This document shows positions 1-13,200 of a stretch of 64,000 bases of DNA, one piece after another (positions within the stretch are counted from its first letter, which is position 1; each line of letters begins with the position of its first letter). Made by a program: the position numbers and the translations under genes. The notes under the pieces were generated by a model. That model saw nothing but the letters and a program-made list of their open reading frames with translations. It was not told where the DNA came from and did no database searches. The DNA comes from Caprimulgus europaeus (taxonomy: Eukaryota; Chordata; Aves; Caprimulgiformes; Caprimulgidae), in NCBI GenBank assembly GCA_907165065.1, contig OU015541.1:248001-312000 (forward strand), read 5' to 3'.

Positions 1-932
1 GGCAGTGGGGCTCCTGGGTCTTGGAGTCCCTGTGGGAGCAGATGTCCATAGTGATGAGAGCTCTGCAGCTTGCTGCCCTCCCTTCTGGGGTCCCTGCTTT
101 AGCAGGACCTGGCAGGTCTGGGCTCTGCTGTGGGGCACCTGGGGCAGGCCAGGGTGGGACATACTGACCAAGGCTGCAGGGGCAGCATGGAGAGGGCACA
201 GGGTCCCACTCTCACACCAGCACTGATACATTGGCCTTTTGCAGGGTCCTGGCGATGCTGCTGGCTGTCCCACACCTCCATGCGTGAGCCGGCAGAGGAT
301 GGAAGTGACTGGCATCAGCTGGGCAAAGGACCCGTCACCAGGTGCTGGGATATCACCCCCCTGAAGATGGGAGTTACAAATGGGCTTGTGAACCGCATGT
401 GCAGCACAAGCGCGTGCTCTGCCAGACCCCTCCTGCAGTAGTCTGGGGCCACCGCAGGACAGGCAGATGTTGGCTACAGCAGCTCATCCTGTTAACTCCT
501 CTGTGAAACTGTACGTGGAAAAGCTTCCTTTCTCTTCCTGTGAATGACGGCCACGGGTGCCCGTGCCCCACACACCGCTGCGGAGCTCCCTGCCTGCTGG
601 CGGGGTGGGCAACAGGCTGTGCGTGACCCTGCTCCCCAGCAAGACCGGCGGCAGCCGAGCACGGAGCTGTGCAGCTCTGTCCCTGGGGACAAATGCCAGC
701 TGACAGACTCTTCTCTGGAGACCCAGGAGCAGCCTGCGAGGCACCAGTGCTGACTGCTCCAGCGCTAGCAGCGGGTGGTCCGGGACGCCACTTGTTGCAG
801 ATGTGACTCCAACCTGCTGGGACAGGAGTGCTCCAGCTGCAGGACACAAAATGCAGCAGGGATGAGGACGCTCTGCATTGACAGATGAGCCCATGCTGCT
901 GGTGTGGACTTTCCTCCTCCTCTTTCCTAAAG
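1..932. other. Non-coding DNA upstream of the first coding exon
   Basis: No coding exon is supported here. In classical cadherins the 5' UTR usually starts on a separate upstream exon, so this stretch is probably the 3' end of a 5'-UTR intron. It ends in a pyrimidine-rich tract (about 911-928) and an AAAG acceptor at 929-932. CpGs are locally denser at about 540-670, but the patch is too short to call a promoter. Confidence 0.5.
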
Positions 933-984
933 GATGCTAATTGCCTGTCCGAAAGCTGCTGCCCATGCAGCCTCCTAGAGTGCA
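933..984 (+). other. CDH22: 5' UTR portion of the first coding exon (predicted)
   Basis: Predicted from the strong polypyrimidine tract and AG at 931-932, 52 bp before the start codon. This would make the exon 277 nt, a usual arrangement for the ATG exon of a type II cadherin. The boundary is inferred and has no transcript support here. Confidence 0.5.
934..978 (+). other. Possible 14-codon upstream ORF in the 5' UTR
   Basis: An ATG at 934 is in the same frame as the main ORF and runs 14 codons to TAG at 976-978, six bases before the CDH22 ATG. It exists in the mRNA only if the exon begins at or before 934. If real it could reduce main-ORF translation by requiring re-initiation. Confidence 0.3.
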
Positions 985-1209
985 ATGGCAAAGGGTCTGC
1001 AGGGCTTCTCGTGGACCATGCTGCTGCTGTTCTGTGCCATCCAGGAGCTGGGGGCCTGGGCCACACGCACTGTAGTGGAGGACCCTGGCCTAGGGCAGCC
1101 AGGGGACCCTGCACTGCTGGCCAGCGGGCGAGTAAAGCGTGGCTGGGTCTGGAATCAATTCTTTGTGGTGGAGGAGTACACAGGCACGGAGCCGCTGTAC
1201 GTGGGGAAG
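985..1209 (+). CDS. CDH22: CDH22 coding exon 1: signal peptide, short prodomain, furin site, start of EC1
   Basis: Residues 1-75. The ATG at 985 has G at -3 and G at +4, and an in-frame TAG lies just upstream at 976-978, so no longer in-frame start is possible. Residues 10-24 form the hydrophobic signal core. A very short propeptide ends at RVKR (49-52), the proprotein convertase site. The mature protein starts at G53 with Trp54 and Trp56, the paired tryptophans that type II cadherins insert into the partner's EC1 pocket. The exon ends after a complete AAG codon (phase 0) at a GTAAGG donor; reading on gives only two more codons and then a stop. Confidence 0.95.
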
Positions 1210-4200
1210 GTAAGGTAACCCTGTGTCTCCATGCGGCAGAGAAGGGCATGCTGGCGGTGCAGTCCAGCCTGGCAGGGAAGAAGGACCTGCGTCGGGGTTG
1301 CTCCTGGGGGCCTGGTTGGAGAACTACTCCATGGACTGGGATGGCAGGAGCCCAGTCCCTGCTGGGGGTGGTGAGGTTAATGTGCTCTCAGAGATGTGAG
1401 AGAAGGAGCACACCAAAACTCACATCTGTGTTCTTCCAGCTGTGTGCTGGGTTCCTATGGTGTTTGCGGTGGGGGAAAGAAGAGATGCAGCTCTAGGTGT
1501 TGTGGGGGCAGTGGGGAAGGCTCAGTGCCACCTCTGGGGCTGGAGCAGATGTGCAGACCGGGCTGGGCAGGCGGGACAGGCACCTGCTCACACTGCTCCC
1601 TGCCATGTCTTGGGAGCCAAAGCGTGGCTGTCAACACCAAGGGCCTTCTTGCCTCAGCAGTTGCTGCCATGGGTGCAACCCTGACTTCCTGAAGGTGGTT
1701 GGTCCCTGGTCCTGTAGCCCTTTCAGTATGGAGGCAGTGTGCTGGGTTTTCTTCTGTGGCTTCTCCCTGTGGCTCCCTCCTGGTCCTGGAAGGACTGTGC
1801 CCTGTTGGATCTGTTGTTTCCTACATAATTATCTTCAGATTGGGGCTGGCAGAGGAGATGTCCCACTCCAGCTGTGGCATGGAAATCCTGCTTGTTTGTG
1901 GCCAGGGCAAGGTTTTGGCAGGATTTCTGTATATCGGGCTGGCCTGCACAGCATGGTGTGGGAAGTGCTTGGTGTCGGTGTGCAGGGCTTGGAAGGACCC
2001 TGAGGACCAGCACTGGTGATAAGAGCTTCCCTGGGTCTTGCCAGGAGCTGTCCCCATCAGGCCTGCACCGCGGGTGCTCCTGGGTGCTGGCTGGGAGCTG
2101 CGCTGTGTTACTGTGCTGCTTCCAGGGCTGGACCCTCGCTGGGCTCCGCACAGGCAGTGGCACCAACAGATCTTCAGGGAGAGGTGCTGGGAGGTTTTGG
2201 ACTTGTAACCAACGTGTCCTGCTGTCAGAAGGTGTGATAGCAGTCACTGGAGCATGCTGGTCTCCTGGTCTTCCTTCTCTGCAAAGGGGTGGCTGTTTGT
2301 GCTGTTCTGGCTCTTGCTGTTGCTCACATGCTCTGTGGAGAGGAGCACTGGCAAACCTGGAGCTGCTGGCAGATAGCAACGCCTTGCTGGGCAGGACTGG
2401 GTCCGTCCTTGGGACCTAGCTGCTTTCCTGGTGTCTGACCGCCTGGGGTGTGGGGAGGCTGGGTGTGGACCTCTGCTACCTCCGCTCCTGGTGTCCTGAG
2501 GCTGAAGGAGCATTTTGCCTTGGGGTTGCTGGGCTTTGTCCTTTCCTAGGAGCTGTGGAGAAGCTGTCCTGTGGCTCCCGTGAGTTGAGAGGATGTGTTG
2601 TTTGTACACTGATAAAGGCAGTGCTGGCTGTTGGGACCAGTCAGGGGAGCGTGCTGCAAGCCAGCTAGAGCTGCCCCTGTGGGGCATGGGCCCTCCCCAG
2701 AGGAAAATGCCCAAGAGCTTGTGCAGCAGGGCCATCTGATGGCCTTGTCTGTCTGGTCATGAGCCTGGAGGAGGCTTGAAAATGGGCTTCCTGGCTAGGG
2801 GCCAGCTGGGATTTCAGTGGTGATTTGTGTCCATTTCAGCGGACACTCGAAGCCATGCTCCTCCGCCACGACGCAAGATGCAGTTACAGCTAATTCACAG
2901 CTCCCCTGGGAAGTGACTTGAAGCATCAGGCCCTGTCAAACTGAGGAGGTAGCCTAGCAACTGCCTCATCTCCAAAACAAGCCCAGGAACCTACAACTAA
3001 CCCATTTTACAGCCCTTTTCCACATCACTCACTGCATCACCCACCCCACTCAGAATAAGCAACCAGCCTGCACTGATGTCCGTTCTATGTGAATATTGCT
3101 CCTGAGGGCTGAAAGCAACCTGGGGCCAGGCTTTTCCCTGGGGCTGGGAGAAGCTGAGGTGCCCACCTTGGGTGGCAGAGGCTGGGGTGGCCCCCAGCTT
3201 CCCAGGGCAGCATGCCAGCCCTCCCAGCACAGTCTGTGGGTCCAGGCGCCTTCCTGCACAGGGACCCACAGCTCCCTGCAATGTAGCTGCCCTCAGTGGG
3301 TGCCTCTTGCACACCTACGTGTGCTTTAAGAAAGGCTGATACCATTTCCATAAAATCTGGGTTCTCTAGCTAATCCTTCTTCTGAACTGTAATTTCCCCT
3401 GAGGCTGCTGTCAGTTTGATGTGGATTTCGTTGGGGTTTTTTTAAATAGAATTATGGGGTCAGCACTAGTTACAAAGTTCTGTATGTGGACAGATCTATT
3501 TTAGATAGAGGAGAGGATTAAAGGGAAAAAAAGCAGATTTAATTAAGTTGCTAATATTTAAAGAAAATTGATGAACTTGGGCTTTATGAGTTGGAGCAAA
3601 CAGAGTGCGCCTTTATTACGGGCTAGTTTTTATTTGATTTTCTTCCTTTTCCAGCCCCAGAGTAATTTTTTATTTGTGTATCTGCTTTCTTTTTAATCAC
3701 TTTTAATAAGGAATATGCACCTCTGTTCACATTTAATTTTGATTTAATTATTAGTAAGTAATGAATTGCTTCATAATATTCCTGGTTGTAGCCTTTTAGG
3801 ACAAGCAAACTATTTTCTTGTTTAACAGACTGAATGGATCAGCCTTTTGTCCACCTTCCCGACGGCGCTGGCGGCTGCGGATGCTCTTGTCCTTGGCGCT
3901 GTGGGCACCCTGAGCAGGGGCAAGCTCAGAGAAAGGCACAGTGGGGTCCCGGGTGGACATGGGTCTGTGCCGTGCCAGGGCTGCCCCGTGTCACCTGCTG
4001 CCATGCCCGGTGGCAGCTGGGGTCCCCAAGCCTGCGCGGGAGCGTTGTGCTCTCTGAGCCTGACCAGCTGGGACGGGCAGGGGGGAGCATCCCTGGGGTG
4101 TGCTCTGGGCCGCTGGCATCTCTCCTCGGATGTCTCTAGTCCCGTTATCCAGCCCTCCCCCATTAGTTGTTGTTTAGTCAAGCAGCACAGATTTAGCTCC

Positions 4201-7200
4201 TTTAATCTTCCCTTGTAAATCAATCTCTACAGCCCCTTGAGCCCAGGCTCCATTTTTCTTCCTAGCGTTCCAGTTTGCAGGGATGCTGGTGCCCGCTCCG
4301 AGTAGTTAGCGATGAGCAAATAAGTAAAGAGGATGTGTTGAGAGCTCCATATGGTTCTGGGGAGAGGTGCTGGGTGGTTTATCTCTGGCCTAATTATTAA
4401 TTGCAAGCCTGGTGTTCAGCAGAAAAATGGAGGCTTCTCTTACCTGCAGTGTACAGACCAGGTGCACCTTTTTATTTCTGAAGAAGCTTGGTCTCCAGTG
4501 GAGCAGTAGTGAACATCAGGAAGAGGACTATAAGGTGGAGGGGGCAGCCAGCAGGGAGGGCTGGGCAGGGTGGCCAGGGCAGGATGCTCCTGCAGACTAT
4601 CCCTGTGGGCACTTTCCTAGCAGGTCTGCGGTTAAGTGGTGCTCCCAGAGCTCTGCTGGGCTCACAGCCCTGTTGCTGGTGAGTGAAGGTCTCCTTCCCA
4701 GGCAGCCTTGGGAGATGTTTCAACGTATGCAGTAATATGCGAATGTTGTGTAAAATGAATTGAATTGTCTAATGCATGAGCCCCTCACTTATGAAATAAA
4801 TATATAAACTGTATCTAACAAGACAAATATAATGAAGGGGTCGTAAAAAAGAAGCAGCTCTGGTATAAATTCTTGCTGGTAGAGCTGAATGTCTGAAAGG
4901 TGGATTATAGAACTGCAGTTTGGAAGATTGAATGGCCCATAAACATTTTCATATTTCATTAGCCGATTAATGGATGACTTTTTTCTTTTTTTGGGGGGGG
5001 GGACACACGACTTTGCTGATTCTAAGCAGAAATTGTAGGAAGCAAATGAAAGCATCTGATGAAACCTTTCCAGCGGCCTGTCCTGTTATGGATTGTCCCC
5101 ATTAATGCCCATGCCGCTCTCTGTCAAGATGCATTCTGCCTGTCCAGTTACTGTTAATAGATTTCTCATAAGTGGCTGGATTGTAAAAACCTCGTAACTC
5201 AGTTTAATGCCACCAATAAAATTATCTCTGGACGTCTGGACTGGATTCCAGTCAGCTCTTGATCTGTGGGGAGCTGCTGTTTGCCCTTTCTTTCCCTAAT
5301 TTCAGATGTTGTCTTAATTAGAAAATGAAGCCAGGATTGGCTACAAAAGCATCTTCCTCAGGGATGCCGTTTTTCATCCTGAACACGGACCTAATTTGCC
5401 ACATTCTCCTGCAGGCATTGCTCGGGTGGGGGCTCTGAGTGTGATGTTGTGAGGGGCTGACCCCCCGCCCCCACTATCTTGCCACATAAACCCAAGACAG
5501 ATATGCAGCAAGTGTGTGAGCTCTCAGACAAGGAGACTTGTCTGCATCGCCTGCCTGGAAAAGGGAGGTGGCTGAGGCTGGGGCTGGGGCAGAGCAGGAA
5601 GATCAGGATGGGTTTTGGGCAGCTGGCTGGGTAGATAGGGATAGATGCTGGTGGTGAGCTGCCTTTACACTCTAGTCCACTGTGCAGCTTGGGAGAGATG
5701 ATCCTGCACTGCCAGGGTCCTGGGTCCTTGCCAATAGGGAAACCTCTTTTTTCTGGAGTGCTGTTAAGTTGTCCTTCCCTTTTCCACCATCTCCTAACCT
5801 CATAGTGGTGGGGTATGTCCCTTGGTTTGTGGTGTGGGTGTGTACTGGCAGGATTTGTGATCTGCCAGGTGTATGGTGGCATAGGCAGGACTGAAGCTCC
5901 AGTTTATTTGGCCTTCCTTCATGCACATGCATCACTTGGTGGTTCTTTGTGCTGCTCTCCAGCACTATCAGAGGGAGCAGATGGGCATCACACAGGGTCC
6001 ATGGGCACCTTGCACCAGGGGCTCCACACCCACGTCGTCTCGGCTGTGGGGGCACAAGCACGGCCCCAGCCTGCTCCCACCCTCTCCCTCTTTCCCTGGC
6101 AGATCCACTCAGACTCGGATGAGGGGGACGGCTCCATCAAGTACACTATCTCCGGGGAGGGCGCAGGGACTATCTTCCTCATCGATGAGATCACAGGTGA
6201 CATCCATGCCACCGAGCGCCTGGACCGGGAGCAGAAAACCTTCTACACTCTGCGGGCTCAGGCCCGTGACCGGCAGACAGACCAGCTGCTGGAGCCTGAG
6301 TCAGAGTTCATCATCAAGGTGCAGGACATCAACGACAGCGAGCCACGCTTCCTGGAGGGGCCCTACATCGGCAGTGTGGCTGAGCTGTCCCCCATCGGTA
6401 GGTCTCTTGGGTGGGAGGAGGTGGGTTGGGAAACCTGTGCCTGTCTCCTGTCAAACCTTGAGCTTGCTGTACCCCACTAAACAGCCTGCAAATCCCAGGG
6501 ATTCTAGCTGAGACCAGAGCTAGGGAGCCAAAAGGGAAAAATAAATAAGGTGGCTTAAGGAAAACAAGTGAATAAATCCCCTGAGCTGATTGCCAGCCTG
6601 TGGCTGAGCGCTCAGTCTCAGCCCTAAGCTGTGCCCTGGAGACAGGTCATGATGGTGCCAGCTGCCTGCTGTGCATTTACCCTGGTTTTGCACAGCCCCC
6701 TCGCTCCCAAGCGCTGGGGGAGGAGGGACTGAGCCCTTGCGTGCCGAGGGGCTCATGGCTTCCCGAGGTTCAGATTAGCCCAAGTGCTGTTTCTCCCTCC
6801 GCACGCCAGCCTCTTTTCAGGCTGTCCTCCCTGTGCTGCTCTCCAGAGCCTGTGGCTGCCCAGACATCTCTTGTGCATCCCTGTGCAGTGCGGCTGAGCC
6901 CCTCACCTGGCTTCTGGCCTTCCTCTGAGGGGCCAGATGTTGGCTGAGATTGGGGAATTCTTGTCACCTGTGACAGAAGCGTGGCTTCCTCACGTTACCG
7001 TTAGCCTGCCCATCCCCTTGCCACCAGGCATCTTTTAAGTCCATTGATGATCAGCCTCACTGAATTGCTGAGGGCCAGGCTGGACAGGTGCCATGAGGCT
7101 GCACAAGTCCATCCCCCACAGGGATGGTGGAGGGGGACAGTGAGCTTTGTGCCCACCTGAACATCAGGGGGGTATGGGTGGGCGTTGTATGAGCTACAGT

Positions 7201-10200
7201 ACTGCTGCCCTTGCTCCCTGTGCTGGCCTGGTGGCGAGTTCCCATGCTGCTGAGCACAGCTCCAGTCTAGGGAGAGTGGCTGGCTTGCTGCACTGCCCCG
7301 TGTCTCGCCATTACCCATCCACGCTGGGCTGTTTGTTATCCCCGTTGATTAGCCAGAACGCGTAGCAGACTGCGTGTGCTGGCACGTGCTGTGAGCAGGG
7401 AACTGTAAATCGCTGTTCTCCAAAGGCTGCATCAAGGTAGAAGACAGGCTGCAAAAGACTGACTGACATCAAAGATAAGGCAGGTCCTCAACACTGTCAG
7501 CAAGGGGGAGAGGGACAGTGCCAGGAAGGCAGTGAGCACCTCGGGGCCCAGGGCTGGGGGGCCCAGGGCTGGGCCCCACAAGGAGCTTGGCTGGTCAGGT
7601 GAACCGCTGGGTCCTGCCGTGCTGGTGCAGCAAGGTCTGGCTGAAGAGGTGTCCTGGAAGCTGAGTGCAGGGGCAGGTCCTCAGGTCTGTGCTGCCTCTG
7701 GACAGAGCTCTGGCTCTCTATTATTCACATGTAGCATATTGTGAGAGTGGTGCATGACCTCCAGCAGGTACTGATGTGCAGGAATTGTCCACACCAAAGG
7801 AGCTGCTGCTGCCTGGATTTTTGTTGATGGGTGGAGAACAAGCTCTTCTGAGGCATCCTAAGCTCTCCTGAGGCATCCCAAGCTCTCCTTACTCTTCCAT
7901 TTACCTGCACAAATCATTTCCTGAGTCAGAGAGTGACCCCTTGAACTACAACCACATGCTTCTGGAGGAATGAAAGGCAGTATGTGGGCAGCAAAGCAGG
8001 AGGCATCCTGTTCCCAAAGGGAAGAAAGAAATTAAATTAATCTATTTTGCTTGAACAACATTTTAAAAGGAAGGAATTCTCAACTCTGAGTATTAGACAA
8101 GGATCCTGGTTCTTTGAAAACCACTAACAATTATGAAGCTGCCTGATCAGACTGATGTGAACAAGACATATCAAAGGAGACAGTTTCTATGCGAAATTGG
8201 AGATCAGAGGGAGAAAGAAACACGGTTTCACAACATGAAAGGAGGCGATTCCTGCAAATTAAAATACTCAGAAGTTAAAAGTAAAGAAGTGCTGTGAACA
8301 GTGTAGGCTGTGCTTCCAAGCTGCGTGTTTGAGAGGGGAGAGAGGGGAGCTGGCGCCAAGAGCTTGCTCTGCTCGCCAGACTGATGTCTGTCTGTCTGTC
8401 TGTGACAACCTTGTTGCTTTCTGTAGCCTGGCCATCCCAGGGAGTGTATGGGCTCCTCTGTAGCAGCCTAGCCCTGAAGATGGCCCAGCTAACAGGGCAG
8501 GGAGAGCTTCACACAGAATCTTTCAGTGCTCCTGCTGAATGGTCCCACACACCATGAATGCAGAGCTAGAGGGTACCTGCGTGCTGCTGCTGCAAGTCCC
8601 CATCTCCCTCCTGGTTCACCCTCAACTTACCAGTGCTTTGCCCATGAACAGGTAACACAAAGGACAGAATGGACACATCCCATGAAAGCATAAACAAGCA
8701 AGTCTGAGAAGTAAGTTTTCCTCATCCCTCTGGGGTTCAGCAGCTGCTCCTCCACTGTGGCCCTGGTGTGTACACATAGGGAGATCGGGCTGGTTGCGGA
8801 TGTGGTGTGGGAAGTTCAGGTGCAGCTGCTGTAGGAAGGGCTGAAGATGCAGCACATGGGATGCCTAGGCCAGGGAGAACTTTCTCATGGGAAATACCTC
8901 ACCAGGCCCTGTTTGTGTGGGAGCGTTCCTTTGTGGGATGAAGGCCTGGTGCAGCTGTGATCATGGCTTTTTTTTTTTGTGGTTGACATTGGCAGTGATG
9001 CTTGCTGTCTCTGAGCTGGACAGATAGTCTCCCCTAGACCTGAGGAGTATTTCCATAAGAGTGAATGGGGAGCATGCCTTGCTACCTTCCTGAATGCAGA
9101 TGGTCATCCCCTGTGCTGGTCAAGCAGGGGTAGGAAGGCTGGGCAGCTTGGGGAGAGCTTGGATTGGCTATTAATACATCAAGATCAAGGTCAAAGCTGG
9201 AGGCCTGCTGGCAAACATCCCTGATCTTGGCTCCGTTTGGGTGCAGATGTTTTCCCAGATCACCAGTGTTTCTGGCTCAGCTGTGCTTTCTGCTGGGGAA
9301 GGGGCTGGGATGGGGCCAGGCTACGTTCCAGCTTGGAGCGCATTTGTATGGAGTTGTTTGTTCCCTGTCTCTGCTTCTCTGACAGACCTTTGCTCTGTGG
9401 CACAGCCTGGAAAATGAAGGGTGACCCCCTTGTTCCTCCTCTCATGTTTCTGCCTTCCCAGACCTCCCTGGGGTTTGTGCTTGGGGCTGCCTAAGTGGGT
9501 GGTTTTTCTTCTCACTCATGGCTGTTCTCAGTCGCAGCTCCCCGTTCCCTGCCAAAAGCATAGTCCCAGCTCCCAGAGGTGAGTACCTTCTTGGGCATGA
9601 AGAGGAATAAAACAAATACGGTCAGATCCGCTCTGACAGCAGGAGCAGATCAAAGGATGTCATTTGCATAATGAAGGAGTACTAATTGTGAGGGAACGTC
9701 ATTTGATTTCCTAGTGTCTAAGAGGGAATAACAAATGAGAACTGCACAGATTCTCACAGAGTAGCTGGGAGCACTTTGCAACACACCTGCCCCTTGCTCT
9801 GCGCTGGGGCCAGGGCAGCATGTTTTGGCTGTGACAGTGTATGTGCTGCTTGAGATGGTAAGACTGAATCAGGGTGGACTAAAGGCCTCTTGGTTCCAGG
9901 ATCTTGTCTTGACAGTGGCCAAAGTGGATGCTTATGGAGAAGGAGCATATTATACTTAATACTTTCCCAGCCAGAAAGCAGTTTCAGCTTGGCGGTTTCT
10001 TCAGCTTTGGGTGGTTTCTGTGGGTTTAGTCGACTTCAGAGTCTGTCTTCCATGAACTCATCCAGACTCTAAACCTCTGCAAAGGGCAGGGAAAAGGGGT
10101 TGCTCTTGCTATCGAATGGATCAAAAATGACAGATGCAAGAGAGTCAGGAAAGTAAGGCCAATGTCTGGGATTTGTAACAGGGCAGAGGTGGTGCTTGGA

Positions 10201-13200
10201 GCTAACCCCAGCCCATGGAGCCAGGCTGAGCATGTGCTATGCCCCTGAAGTCAGTGTTTTCTACACACAGAACACAGACCTGAGGCTGGCACTGAGCTGC
10301 TGTGCTTGGAGGAAGCACATCCAAAATGGAAGCTGACCCAACAGTTTTACCTGGGTTCTCTTGACATGGCAGGGTTAGCTGCAAGAGCAGGCTTCAGATG
10401 ACTTGCCTCTAGGAATCTCATCTGGTCTGAGGCTGCTGGGGCATCAGGAGAAATAGCACAGCTACCGAGGAACTGTCACCCTGAGAAGAAACTGTGGGCT
10501 AAGAGCTTGCAGGCTGCTCTGTGCTGGCACCTGAGGCTTGGCCTCTGTGTGGGTACCCTGCTGCAGATCACTCCAAAATGCCTGAGTTGAGCAGAGTCTA
10601 GTACCAAAGGAAGAGACCTGGAGCTGCAGAAGAAGGTAGGATGGGATCCAGCCAACTGTCTGGGTATTGCAGGACCTTCACCTTGTAACAGGAGATGCTA
10701 AAATCAGTGTGTTCTGGGTTCCCTTCCTGAGCTCCCTGGGTCTGCTTAACGGCTGTATGCTGCACGCAGGCGTGAGCCCAAATCCATCACACAGTACCTC
10801 CTGCAAGACAACCCTGTTGGTTGTACAGAGTGGGTGTTGCAGCCCAGAGCTCGCTTCTGAGCTCTTCAGGGAGCATGAAGAGCCTGGAGTGGAGGACATG
10901 CTGCAAAATGTGCATCTTTTCATGAGAACGTCACTCCTCCCTTGGTACATTTTGCTCTCCTTATTTTTCTGTGTAGCACCAAGTACAGATTAGAGACGAT
11001 TTGGCTGTGCAGGCAGAAACCTGGGGTCAAGCCCTGACTCTAGCACAAAGCTGGCTGAATGCAGAAGTGATTATTGTGAAGATAAATTGTTTAATCTCCA
11101 TGCTGGAAGCAGAGAAAAATACTTTAACATGCAGCCAGAACACTTGCAGACAGTCCGATCTCTTTTCTCCTTGATAGAAAGTGCTCAATATGCTTGTGTG
11201 GCTCTGGAAGCTGCTGGGGCAGCAAGTAGCTGGGAGTTGGGGTTTGCCCTGCCTGGGGGTCCACAGTGAGACTACCCTTTTCCCCTTCAGCACTGTGCTC
11301 TTGGTCGTGGTGCCAGCTCTGACCCTTCTGCCCTGCACATCTGAGCACCTGCTACACTCTCTCTACATCCAGCCTGTATGTGCTAAGCCCCTCAGGGAAA
11401 CTGTTCCCCCTTGATTTAATTATTTGGTTTGCTCCCCAAGACACCATGTTTATCTGCTTGGTGCCAGGGGCTGGAGTGCCTTGTGCAGTGGGTTCCTCTG
11501 TCCAGACACCCCAAAGGGTGTTTCCATAGTTGTAGGTTTGAGCAATTCCACCACAGCCAGGTGAGCTCCCTTGGACTTGTCCTGCAGGGCGTAAGGACTC
11601 TGCAGTGATTCACCTCTGGTTTGAATTTGGCTTTCTACCATGTCAGGGTGTTCCTGAGATTGCAGGAAACTCAATTCTGCTCCAGTAATTTTTAAGCTCC
11701 TCTGGTCTGTTTTCTTCCCTGCCTGCTTGTTTCCGGGGTGCATCAGACACTGCAAGTGTGGTGCACTTGCATCATTTATAAAATCTCAGGTGCCTGCTGC
11801 AGCAACCAGGTCCCTGAGATGGGAGTGCTGCACTCTGGCATCAGTCCAGGACCTGTGGCTGTGCATGACAAAGCACTGCTCTGGGGTCCTTTATATTCAG
11901 CAGGTCTGAAATGACCATGTGCTGTCCTGGAGCTAGCGGGATCTGCACAGAAAGGTGCTCCAAACATGAGCAGAATGTTATCATTTGAGCTCACTCTGCG
12001 CTGGAGGTGCAGGCTGCAGCTCCAGAGCTGGTCTGGAGGGCAGCTGGAGGCTCCTGCCTGCACTGGGGAAGGAGTGAAGGCTGCCATGAGAGGGACAGTC
12101 AAATTTAGCAAATGTTGGCTTTTTCCCCTGTTTGACTCTCTGCGGGCCTTGAGCCTGAACTTCTGTCCCTCAGGAAGTGGCAAGTCCTGTTGGCTTGTTT
12201 GTGGATTCAGTGTGGGGCCTCTTTACTCTTGGATGTGTTTGGAGTTTGCCTGTCGACATTTATTTTGGCCAGATGTGTTTGGAGTGGCACAGTAAGTGGC
12301 CCGGAGCCATTAGCCTCTGTGTGCAGGTGGATGGCACCTCCCAGCATCGCTGAAACTGGCCCCAGAGGCGCTGGGTCCTGCAGAGAAGGTGGTGATGGGT
12401 GCTAGGACAGGTCTGCGTTAGTGTTTCAAAGGTGCTCGACCTGCAGAGCCCTGTCTGTCCAAGCCCAGGCACTCGGGCTGGGCTGCCATTTGCCAGGCCA
12501 GCCTGGAGAACCACTGCGTGTGGCAGCGGGGACAGCTGAGAAGGGCTGGTCTCTGCGCTCATGGCCGCGGCAGGAAAGGGCCTCGTGGAGAAACGGCTCC
12601 TTGATGCTGCCGGCTCCCGGGGGCATCACCAGGCACCTTTGGGTGCTGGGTGCTGGCAGCCCCTCTCTGTGCCACTGATGCCAGCTCCCTGCAGCAGAGG
12701 TGGGGCTGATCTCCCTGGGCTGCAGAGCCAAGGGCTGGCTGGCATCCCTGGCAGGTCTCCAGGATGGCTCAGAGTGCTGGACGGGGACAGCCCAGGCAGG
12801 ACCCTTGGAGCTGGAGGATGGCTGGTGGCCAGGGTCTGTGTCTCCTTGCGCACCCAGCCCCATGGGTGCCGGGTCAGCCAGATGCTTTGGCTGTGGGGGA
12901 GGATTGCTCTGGAAGCGAGGGTCTTTGCCCCGCTTTCCACTTGTTTGATCTGCTGTAGCAGATCACGCCTTTGCAGCAAGAGAGTAAGAGATGGGCTCTG
13001 ACTTGTTAGTTTTTATGTAAAATTGTTGGTTTCCTCTGGTTCTGCAGGATGAGCTGGCCCGGGGAGGAACTAAGATCTTTATCTCATTTTACATGTCTAA
13101 TTATCTCTCTGGGTATGAGTTCAGGCTTTGTGGTTACGAGAGGTGGGTTATACAGTACGCAATGGATGTTAAGATTTCCTAAGGCACATGCCAGAAAACT

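Noticed and set aside
374..1249. 291-codon open frame on the minus strand overlapping CDH22 exon 1
   Set aside because: It is antisense to the signal-peptide exon in GC-rich sequence, rich in Pro/Ser/Cys/Trp as random GC-rich translations are, with no recognisable domain.
4993..5002. Ten-base G or C runs (also 15359-15368, 21087-21096, 46681-46690)
   Set aside because: Isolated homopolymers without the spaced G-tracts of a quadruplex; ordinary slippage tracts.
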